A DNA stretch of 64,000 nucleotides, from NCBI RefSeq assembly GCF_035920365.1, contig NZ_CP109150.1, positions 3,658,001 through 3,722,000 of the forward strand, read 5' to 3'. The DNA is from Micromonospora sp. NBC_01740. Lineage in GTDB: Bacteria > Actinomycetota > Actinomycetes > Mycobacteriales > Micromonosporaceae. Positions within the stretch are counted from its first letter, which is position 1; every line of letters starts with the position of its first letter. A model generated the notes under the pieces. The model had not been told where the DNA came from. It did not search any database and saw nothing but the letters and a program-made list of their open reading frames with translations. The position numbers and the translations under genes were made by a program. Positions 26,954 to 34,276 of this stretch are shown one piece after another.

Positions 26954-27690
26954 CGGCCACCTCCGGCGGGGACGGTGAGGGTGGCGTCCGGTCCCGGCAC
27001 TGCCGGGGCGGGCGGGTGCGTGCCGAGGAACTCGGGAGCCGTGGCCGAGCCCGCTGCGGAGATCCCCTCGCGGCGCAGCACGGTGCGGACGGTCGCGGCG
27101 AGGATCGACAGGTCCAGCCGCAGGCTGCGGTGGTCGACGTACCAGACGTCCAGGTCCAGCTTCTCCTCCCAGCCCAGGCTGTTGCGGCCACGCACCTGGG
27201 CCAGCCCGGTGACGCCCGGCCTAACCTCGTGCCGGCGGGCCTGGGTGGGGGAGTAGCGCGGCAGATACTCGGTGAGCAGGGGACGGGGGCCGACCAGGCT
27301 CATGTCGCCGCGCAGCACGTTCCACAGCGTCGGCAGCTCGTCCAGGCTGGTGGAGCGCAGGAAGCGCCCCAGCGGCGTCAGCCGGTCCCCGTCGCGCACC
27401 CGTCCCCGCAGCGGATCCGGCGGGAGCATGGTACGGAACTTGACCAGCTCGAACACCCGGCCGTGCCGCCCCACGCGGGGCTGCCGGAACAGCACCGGCC
27501 GACCGAGTCCCGCCGCCACCAGCACCGCCACGACGAGGACCAGTGGCGCGGTCAGCGCCAGCAGCACCGCGGCCGCCAGCACGTCGATCGCCCGCTTCAG
27601 GGCCTCCGGTCGGGGCCGCTCCGCGAGGCTTCTTCCCGGCGTGTCCACGGAACCAGGCAAGGCTTCGACCTCCAGGGCAGAGTCGGGCAC
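26950..27690 (-). CDS. Initiating sugar-1-phosphate transferase to undecaprenyl phosphate (PglC/WcaJ class)
   Basis: A 246-aa monotopic phosphoglycosyl transferase. One membrane helix (ALKRAIDVLAAAVLLALTAP, about 29-48) is followed by the catalytic core VLFRQPRVGRHGRVFELVKF, RTMLP, RSTSLDELPTLWNVLRGDMS (the D-E dyad) and VGPRPLLTEYLPRYSPTQAR. C-terminal residues 215-246 are proline-rich. It loads the first sugar phosphate onto the lipid carrier; being the first gene of the bacillosamine-like operon, that sugar is probably the diamino sugar. The start is GTG 27690. Confidence 0.9.
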   Translation of the reverse strand: MPDSALEVEALPGSVDTPGRSLAERPRPEALKRAIDVLAAAVLLALTAPLVLVVAVLVAAGLGRPVLFRQPRVGRHGRVFELVKFRTMLPPDPLRGRVRDGDRLTPLGRFLRSTSLDELPTLWNVLRGDMSLVGPRPLLTEYLPRYSPTQARRHEVRPGVTGLAQVRGRNSLGWEEKLDLDVWYVDHRSLRLDLSILAATVRTVLRREGISAAGSATAPEFLGTHPPAPAVPGPDATLTVPAGGGR

Positions 27691-27956
27691 CAGTTGACAA
27701 ACACGTTCTAACAGGGGCGAACACGCCAGCGGTGCGGAATCGCGACACTGGCCGCCGATCCCGACAGGTCAACCGCGCAACCGCCCGTCAGGACGCGGCC
27801 CGACACCGAAGACGTGCCCCTCGACCTAGCTCCTGGCGGCCGCGTGGTAGCTGTTGCAGCTCGATCGGTTGCTGTACTTCGCTGCTGTATTGCCGCCGCG
27901 GCGTTCACATCGCGGCGCTCATCTGAGCCGAGCTTGTGCTGTTTGATCAAGCGCCG

Positions 27957-28169
27957 TCAGCTGCGGAACGTGTTCGAGTGGTGCCAGGCGAAGTAAGGCG
28001 CACTCTCCTTCGTGTGGGCGTTGACGGGTCGACCTTCGAGGCCGGCCAGCTTGCTGGCGATTGCCACGTGCTCTGGCTCCGAGCTGCTCGTGACGATGTA
28101 GCCGTGCTCGTTGACGCTGATGTAGCCAGTCTCGAACAGCGCATCGCAACTGAAGACACAGGCGAGCAT
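27957..28169 (-). pseudogene. C-terminal remnant of an HNH-endonuclease-like gene
   Basis: The frame reads MLACVFSCDALFETGYISVN and ends PYFAWHHSNTFRS. This is the C-terminal pattern of HNH-endonuclease-type proteins (..ML-AC-GCDALFE-GYI.. then FxxHH). Upstream the same frame is closed by a TGA near 28195, and no HNH core can be found in other frames, so only the tail is left. It lies at the edge of the low-GC island. The rest of the 27691-28269 gap holds no supported gene, only short frames without codon structure. Confidence 0.5.
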
Positions 28170-28269
28170 CCCACGTGTGTCAGGCGTTCCGTGTCAGTGC
28201 AGAACGACCGCGGTGTAGTTCGCTCTAAGCGCGAGCGTCGCTTTCATCGGGTGGAACCGGACTCATGCC

Positions 28270-29154
28270 CTAGCTCCTAGCCGAAGCGCCAATAATGCGC
28301 AAGAGCTCAGGGTTTAGTCCGCTCATAAATCCCGGCATGGCCGCATGCATCATCGCGACAACCGACGCCGCCCGCCAAGCGATCGAGACTGCTCTCGGCT
28401 CAACTTCAGCATTCGTGTCCCCTCGAACGTGGGCTTGGGCGTCGCGCCAGTCATCATGGATAGAGTAAGCCGTGAGGTATGGGCGCCTAACAAACCCGAT
28501 AGGATGTCTACCCTTCAACAGCTCTTCGCCTCGAACAGGAACTAGAGCTGGAGCCATCAAGGAGTTATCGCGGAAAAGCAGATCCCGAACCTCTCTGCTG
28601 TAGAACGCTGCCGGGTCAATTAGCCGCTTGAAAGCAGGGGCATAAACGAGATAGTGGCGTTCCCGCAATCTAGTCGAAAGTCTTGGCCCGGATCTGCCTA
28701 TCCTGCCGCCGATGATCGCAATCGGGTCACCTGCAGGTTGCGCCAAGAGCTCGATCTCAGAATTGTGTTCAAATAGCTGAGCAACGACCGGAACAATGAC
28801 CGACTCATAACCGAGGATCTCGAGAGCCCGGGCGAGCTCAGCGCACACCGTCGACGAGGGCCTGAAATAGAACTCACTCTCCAGTTCCTTCTGAGCCGAA
28901 AGCACCGCATAGAGTAACCGAACGTCCATCGGCAGCGCTTCTTTAGACCATAAGCGGCGCCTATTTTCGGGATACACGGGAAGCTTCACCGGCACGGGCT
29001 TGGCGGCGGTCGCTGGGACTTGACGAGGCGCCGTTCCGGCCCCCGCTGGTGTTTGTCTAGTAGGCGCATCGGCCTCAGGGGTCGCCTTCGTCAATCCACT
29101 CGAGAAGGCTTGGGTGCGACGGTTGCCACGTGCGGATCTCTTTCTCTTGTTCAA
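28270..29154 (-). CDS. Unknown 294-aa partner of the STAND gene; possible papain/transglutaminase-like fold
   Basis: No family is recognised. Residues 1-62 are basic, then proline/alanine-rich and probably disordered. Residues 75-230 look globular. A spaced Cys/His/Asp set (C104 in SSTVCAELARALEILGYES, H167 in LRERHYLVYAP, D180 in KRLIDPAAFY) matches the order seen in papain-, NAT- and transglutaminase-like cysteine enzymes, where Cys starts a helix, His starts a strand and Asp follows in a LIDP-type turn. The start is TTG 29154, two bases after the STAND gene stop, so expression is coupled. Codon use is visibly less GC-rich than the flanking core genes. Enzyme activity is a hypothesis only. 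Confidence 0.65.
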   Translation of the reverse strand: MNKRKRSARGNRRTQAFSSGLTKATPEADAPTRQTPAGAGTAPRQVPATAAKPVPVKLPVYPENRRRLWSKEALPMDVRLLYAVLSAQKELESEFYFRPSSTVCAELARALEILGYESVIVPVVAQLFEHNSEIELLAQPAGDPIAIIGGRIGRSGPRLSTRLRERHYLVYAPAFKRLIDPAAFYSREVRDLLFRDNSLMAPALVPVRGEELLKGRHPIGFVRRPYLTAYSIHDDWRDAQAHVRGDTNAEVEPRAVSIAWRAASVVAMMHAAMPGFMSGLNPELLRIIGASARS

Positions 29155-29156
29155 GC

Positions 29157-32100
29157 TTAGCCGCCCCCTTGCTCAAGCTTGTGATCAAGCAGGGCCGGAT
29201 CACACGTCCGCAGCGACTGACAGATCACGTGGTATAGCTGCAGAGGCCCAATATGCTTACCTGCCTGGGCTTCTGACAAATCTCGTTCGTCGACCAATTC
29301 CACATGTGCGAGAGCCCGGGCGAATTGACCCTCTGTCACGGCCAGGAAAGCTTGATAGACGAGCAGCCTAGCCCTGTCATGCGGCCGAAACCGGCCACCC
29401 GCGTGCTCGTACTGCATGGCAAGTGTCAAAGCCCGTTCGAGAGCGTTGCAAGCACCGGGATCGCCGGCAACCTCGTACGTAACTGTGAAGTAAGCCGTGC
29501 CAAGAACGAGGTTCGTTAAGTCCAAGTAGGCGATCGCTAAGCTGGTCGCTGCTTGCGAAAAACCATCCAATACCTCGATGCAACCTATCCAATCATGACT
29601 CTGGGCTTTCGCCTCAGCCAAGAGCCTCAGCAAGGTGACGGTATGCTGGCCTGTGTGCTCGCTCTCAAGCAGGGTTTCAATGTATCTGCCGGTCACTGCC
29701 GCATCCGACGGCGATCTCAGCATCTCGTTTACCTTGATGATTTCGTTCTGAACCTTACTGAGCCCCGTCGAAGGGAGGGTGTCGTTGTAAGTACGCAGCT
29801 TCTCCAGCACTCCACCCACGCGCTCGTCTCGACCCCAGTCCATGAAGAGCTCATTTGCGACCGCCGTCGCATTCGAGATTTGCACGCAAACCGCATCTAC
29901 TTCACGGACCCTGGCGGCGTCCGCCCGCTCTAGCCCTGCCTCCAGCAGATCTGTTACCTCACTGATTACCAGCGGCGGCCTCTCGGCCCGCCTCAGGATG
30001 CAGTAGGCGAGCTGACAATGTGTTTGCAGGTCGATAAGTGGATCTGGATTCGAAGCGCTTGTCAGGTAGCGCATTTCAGAACGCAGGCACCGCTCTGCAT
30101 TGTGCCAATCCTCGTAAAACATGAGGGCGCCTGCAGTGTTTCCCCAGAGCAGCGCGAGGTTGTTATTGTCAAAACGCTGGTGGTCGCCGTAATCGCCGAG
30201 GGCAATGCACTGCTCCAGGAACTGTCCGACTAGGTCATACCGGCCTGCATCGATGAGACCCGCGAGCCAGGACTGAGCGAAGAACGCGGCTTGAGTGACA
30301 ATGTCCTCCTCGATTCCCGACCTGCGGGCTTCCTCCCGAAGAACCTCTTGCACAACTTCGTTCATGGATATTGTGTAGTTAAGCGAGGATGGCCCCTCCG
30401 CCGAGCGCTCGAAATTCAGGGGACTATCCACCGCAACAAGCGATTCTTTCCGCATCGCTCTAACAATTTCACCAATTTGGGCCTTCTCACCTCTGTAAGG
30501 TATTGGCCCAGTCAGGCCCTGCTGAAGCGCCGACTTTGGGTCGAGAAAGATACACATCAGCAAAAGGTGCACCGGTATGTGTCTGGATGACATATAGGCA
30601 GCAAACCACAAAGCCTTAGACGCACATTCCGCCGCTATGTCTATATCGCCTCGAACGCGCATGCGGCCCCACGCCAACCGGATTGCTGCGGCAAGGGTCT
30701 GAGGGTAGCCGAGCGGCACGGAGTTCTCATCGTCTAGGGCGCGCACCAGCGCACGCTTGTAGTTTCCAATTCCGTCGGTATCCCCATAACATTCCCTCAA
30801 ATATGCAGCCGCGAGTTCCAGTGCCAACGGCCAGCGTTGAAGGTATTCAACGAACCCCCGGAGCTGGCCCTCAGATTCGTCGGTGCTCCCCTCACGGCCA
30901 ACGAGCCTTGTCGAGATAAGGTTAAGGGCTTGATCCTGGGTCATGGGAGGGACGACGATTTTGCTGACGCGAGGGCCGCTCCATGCCGTCTGATCGGTGG
31001 TCGTGATAAGAACATGGCCCAATCCCGCGGTGGGGAGCCATGTTCTTACCTGCGGATACTCGATAGCATTGTCAAATACAAGCAGCCATGGTTGGCCCAG
31101 CTGGGCGAGCGCAAGATGTATTCGCTGCTTGAGGTCTGTTTGGAATTTCGCCGAGGGAACCTGAGCCAGACACCACTGATCGATCACCGAGAAGGAGTGG
31201 TTCAACGATTCCGTGCTGCTCGCATCCACCCACAAAACAGCGGCGTAGGAGTCGCTGCGGTCGGCCGCCCACGCTGCGGCTAAGCTCGTCTTTCCAATTC
31301 CAGAAAGGCCGCTCAATACACACACAGGAAGGCGCATGTTGGTGATTGGAGTCGGCAGCGAGCCTTCGATTTCCTCAAGCATCTCAGGGCGCGCAATGTC
31401 GGGCTGACGAGCGGGAACTGTTACGTACTCTGTCCAACCTCGGTGCCCGATCGCGTCAGCTAATGTGACTGCATCGATGCACAACGTCCGCTTTAGCGTG
31501 GCGAAGGGTATGCGCGGTTCGCCTTGCGCCGCCGCCTTGGCGATGACTTCGGAAACAAGATATCCAAGTAGGAGACCAGCGGCATCCCACCCAACCGATT
31601 CGGCATCTGAGAACCTTCGACGGAGAACTCGAACCTTCTCACGTAATGCACTCCGTACCTCATATCGGCTCCGCTCGTCGATTCGGATTCTGCAGCGAGC
31701 GATTCGCTCCCACACCATCGAGTCGGTGGGCGGTAGGTTTTCGGAGACGCTCTTTGCCTTCGCTACGAGGGAAAGAATCTCAGCACGGAGGTTGGAGGCG
31801 TCTGATGGTGGGTTAGTTAGAACGCGTTGCAAAGCTCCGAGCCCGGGTCCCGCAGCTCGATTAGTTAGCAGCAAGTACGAATCCGCCTTTACGCTAACTA
31901 GTCTAAGAATGATCTTTACTGCCTCCGAGGCGGAGATGGTCGATGCCTCGCTCCCACTTTTGACTTGCACCGCAAGGAGGCACCTGTCGTCGGAGTTCAG
32001 TGCAAAGTCGACAATCTCGGCATCGGCATTCGGATCGTCTCTTGGTGGCTCCTCAACGAACAACGTCGTGGCGCGCCGATCCTCAGCAGAAATCGAATCG

Positions 32101-32165
32101 AGACTGTACTCAAGAGCTTGCAGGAACTGATACTCAAAGCCGCGGATTGCTTCTCGGCCGCCCAT
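29157..32165 (-). CDS. Nuclease-STAND-TPR protein, probable anti-phage NTPase
   Basis: 1002 aa. Residues 1-130 fit a PD-(D/E)XK nuclease of the Cap4/DUF4297 kind: GGREAIRGFEYQFLQALEYS, then D53 in AEIVDF and Q67-V68-K69 in CLLAVQVKSG. Residues 270-460 are an NB-ARC/STAND NTPase: Walker A LSGLSGIGKTSLA (284-296), Walker B WLLVFDNA (360-367), a GLGHVLITTT sensor and WPLALELAAAYL. Residues about 500-1000 are helical TPR-like repeats, the usual ligand sensor. By family analogy it oligomerises on a phage protein and degrades DNA. The start GTG/ATG region is 32165 (MGGREAIRGF). It lies in low-GC DNA between mobile-element remnants, immediately upstream of the 294-aa gene. Confidence 0.85.
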   Translation of the reverse strand: MGGREAIRGFEYQFLQALEYSLDSISAEDRRATTLFVEEPPRDDPNADAEIVDFALNSDDRCLLAVQVKSGSEASTISASEAVKIILRLVSVKADSYLLLTNRAAGPGLGALQRVLTNPPSDASNLRAEILSLVAKAKSVSENLPPTDSMVWERIARCRIRIDERSRYEVRSALREKVRVLRRRFSDAESVGWDAAGLLLGYLVSEVIAKAAAQGEPRIPFATLKRTLCIDAVTLADAIGHRGWTEYVTVPARQPDIARPEMLEEIEGSLPTPITNMRLPVCVLSGLSGIGKTSLAAAWAADRSDSYAAVLWVDASSTESLNHSFSVIDQWCLAQVPSAKFQTDLKQRIHLALAQLGQPWLLVFDNAIEYPQVRTWLPTAGLGHVLITTTDQTAWSGPRVSKIVVPPMTQDQALNLISTRLVGREGSTDESEGQLRGFVEYLQRWPLALELAAAYLRECYGDTDGIGNYKRALVRALDDENSVPLGYPQTLAAAIRLAWGRMRVRGDIDIAAECASKALWFAAYMSSRHIPVHLLLMCIFLDPKSALQQGLTGPIPYRGEKAQIGEIVRAMRKESLVAVDSPLNFERSAEGPSSLNYTISMNEVVQEVLREEARRSGIEEDIVTQAAFFAQSWLAGLIDAGRYDLVGQFLEQCIALGDYGDHQRFDNNNLALLWGNTAGALMFYEDWHNAERCLRSEMRYLTSASNPDPLIDLQTHCQLAYCILRRAERPPLVISEVTDLLEAGLERADAARVREVDAVCVQISNATAVANELFMDWGRDERVGGVLEKLRTYNDTLPSTGLSKVQNEIIKVNEMLRSPSDAAVTGRYIETLLESEHTGQHTVTLLRLLAEAKAQSHDWIGCIEVLDGFSQAATSLAIAYLDLTNLVLGTAYFTVTYEVAGDPGACNALERALTLAMQYEHAGGRFRPHDRARLLVYQAFLAVTEGQFARALAHVELVDERDLSEAQAGKHIGPLQLYHVICQSLRTCDPALLDHKLEQGGG

Positions 32166-32322
32166 CGACTCTCGCTTCCGACGTCTAACTGGATCTGTAA
32201 TTTTCCAACCATACTAGGGGAATCGGACTTGCTCCATCGAGCCGGCAAAGATAGGATTCTATACGTCTAATCGGGCGCCCGCAGCCCGCCGTGCTGTCGG
32301 CATCCCGATGCTCCTATGGAGG

Positions 32323-33126
32323 TCAAGGGGTGAGGGCGGCGAAGTCTGCGCGTAGGGCGGTGTAGATGTCGCGGACGATGTAGCGCTTGAGGCAGCGGAG
32401 GATTTCTTGCTTGCTGAGGCCTTCGGTGGTGCGTCGTTGCTGGTAGGCGCGGGTGCGTGGGTCGTAGCGCAGGCGGCAGAGGGCGATGGTGTGTAGGGCG
32501 TGGTTGGCGTCGCGGTCGCCTCCTCGGTGGAGGCGGTGGCGGCGCACTCGTCCGGAGCTGGCGGGGATGGGTGCGGCGCCGCAGAGGTGGGCGAGGGCTG
32601 CTTCGGAGCGCAGCCTGTCGGGGTTGTCGCCGGCGGTGGTGAGTAGTTGGGCGGCGACGTCGGTGCCGATGCCGAACAGGGCGCTGGTGCGTGGTGCGGC
32701 TTGGCGGACCAGCGGTGCCAGCTGCCGGTCGAGCGTGGTGATTTCCTCGGTGAGCGCGGTGATCCGTCGGGCGAGGCCGGCCAGCGCGGCGGCGGTGGCG
32801 TGTTTCGGGTCGTGGAGCTGGGTCGGGTCGGTATTAAGTGCGGCGCAGCGGTTAACCAGGACGGCGGCGCTGGTCTTCGTCAACTGCGCCCGTAGGCCTT
32901 CGGGGGCGGCGGCGACCAGGCCGCGCATCTGGTTGATGGCCGCCGTGCGGGCCTTGACTGCCCCTTGTCGGGCTACTCGTAGAGCGCGGATGGCTTCGAC
33001 CGGGCCGGTGCGGGTCTTGGGCGTGCCCTTGGCGGTGCCGGCGAGGGTGGCCCTGGCGGCGGCGATGGCGTCGATCGGGTCGGACTTGCCTTTGTTCCGG
33101 CGAGTCCTGCGGTCCGGACGATCCAC
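32323..33126 (-). pseudogene. IS110-family transposase, N-terminally truncated
   Basis: About 267 codons remain. They begin within VAEVDRPDRRTRRNKGKSDP (the fourth acidic DEDD residue region) and run through the coiled middle to the C-terminal catalytic-Ser domain (FGIGTDVAAQLLTTAGDNPD, then LCGAAPIPASSGRVRRHRLH and ANHALHTIALCRLRYDPRTR). The first ~90 residues with the other RuvC-like acidic residues are absent; the frame stays open to about 33170 and then loses similarity. It cannot be an active transposase. It bounds the STAND island on its upstream side. No terminal repeats can be seen, as expected for IS110. Confidence 0.85.
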
Positions 33127-33210
33127 CTCGGCGACCGTGACCCACGTCGCGGTCCTGGTGGGGCGGCAGGTGGGCCGACGCCGGTGTTCGGCGCATCCGC
33201 CTGCCTGCGC

Positions 33211-33645
33211 TCAGGGCGTCGCGTCGCCGCCTTCGAGCCGGCGGACGAGTAGCGTGCGCAGGGGGATCGACTCGCCGTCGCGACCACCCGCGCCGACCAC
33301 GAGCGGTGGTGGACTCGGCTGGGGCTCGGCCCCGAACAGCAGGGCGCGCGGGCCGCCGGCCACGGTCAGCAGGTGGAACCGCCCGTCGACGTCGACGGCC
33401 CTGGTACGGGCCCGGTCGACGTACCAGCCGCGCAGCCCCGTCCGGTAGCTGCCGCGCCCGTCGAGGCCCCGGGCCGTGAGCCGTTCGGTGGGCAGGCCGC
33501 GCCGGGTCGCCTCGGCGACGAACCAACCGACCAGCTCCGCCGCCTCGGCGTGCTCGGCCGCCCGCCGGCGCTCGTCGGCGGCCGCGTGCGCCCGCACCGC
33601 CTCCCGCTGCCGTTCCCGCCACTCCAGGCCGTCGCCCCGATCCAC
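33211..33645 (-). CDS. Hypothetical protein, 144 aa
   Basis: No family is recognised. From GTG 33645 the protein starts with a basic, alanine-rich helix (WRERQREAVRAHAAADERRR, AAEHAEAAELVGWFVAEATR). A compact region follows, where GRGSYRTGLRGWYVDRARTR and AVDVDGRFHLLTVAGGPRAL look like beta strands. It ends SIPLRTLLVRRLEGGDATP. Codon use is high-GC like the core genes. The frame is open further upstream to 33837, but that part is low complexity. It lies between the IS110 remnant and a repeat-rich spacer. Confidence 0.6.
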   Translation of the reverse strand: MDRGDGLEWRERQREAVRAHAAADERRRAAEHAEAAELVGWFVAEATRRGLPTERLTARGLDGRGSYRTGLRGWYVDRARTRAVDVDGRFHLLTVAGGPRALLFGAEPQPSPPPLVVGAGGRDGESIPLRTLLVRRLEGGDATP

Positions 33646-33884
33646 GACCGCGACGGTACGCCCCGCCGCCCGCCACCGGAAAGCACCACCGCGAGATCCA
33701 CGCCGCTGACCTGGTCTGTCGCCGGACACTCCGGCGTGCCCACCGCCGGTCCGGTCTGGCGGTGGCGCATCTCGGGGACGCACCGGCGCGCGCCTCGCCC
33801 CGGTCCGGCCGGTAGGGTGGCGCGCTCCGGGAAGCACCAGCGCGCCCTATCGGCGGTCCGGTCGGTCGACAGGCGCGCACCACC

Positions 33885-34087
33885 GGGCGCTGACGGTCGT
33901 GAGCAGGTCCGGGCGTGAGGTCCGCACGACGCTGTCGAGCTGAGTCGTTTGCGACATCGGGCGCTGGCGGTCGTGGGAGGTCCGTGGGTGAGAGGTCTGC
34001 GTGACGCTGTCGAGCTGAGTCGTTTGCGGCATCAGGCGGTTGCCTGAACCGTCGTTGAATCGTCTACGACATCAGCTCGACAGCGTC
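33885..34087. repeat. Palindrome family, locus 2: tandem ~74-bp units with three arms
   Basis: Two imperfect direct repeats, 33885-33957 and 33958-34032, each end in the left arm CTGTCGAGCTGAGTCGTTTG. A right arm in the opposite sense (about 34056-34087, ATCAGCTCGACAGCGTC) closes the locus. Single arms lack an immediate partner, so the element seems assembled from half-palindromes. The short frame across it is repeat-derived. The gap 33646-33884 shows no supported gene. Confidence 0.75.
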
Positions 34088-34191
34088 GTGCGTGCGTCCC
34101 GCGCCGCCCTGGAGTCCGGCCAGATGGCCTGGAACCTGGCCGGTCTCCAGGGCCCTGCGTGCCGCGTCGCTCCGGGCCGCTTGGGCCGTGT

Positions 34192-34276
34192 CAGGCCATT
34201 CCGGCCCACTCCGGCCCAGGCCAGTCCGGCCCAGGCCACTCCGGCCCAGGCCAGTCCGTGTCAGGCCAGTCCGGCC
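34192..34276. repeat. 15-bp tandem array running into the tex stop codon
   Basis: Units of CAGGCCAGTCCGGCC type start at 34192, 34217, 34232, 34247 and 34262, with a shortened 10-base unit at 34207. The last unit overlaps the end of tex and encodes its final Gly-Leu-Ala-stop, so the array looks like copies of the gene's own 3' end spread downstream. Confidence 0.85.

Noticed and set aside
27708..27950. 80-codon minus-strand frame in the gap next to the sugar-transferase gene
   Set aside because: No ribosome site, no recognisable motif and codon positions show no GC3 bias; treated as non-coding.
33847..34032. 61-codon frame with the peptide QTTQLDSV repeated
   Set aside because: The peptide comes from the GTCGAGCTGA palindrome arms translated; there is no ribosome site and the same words appear in other frames at other loci.
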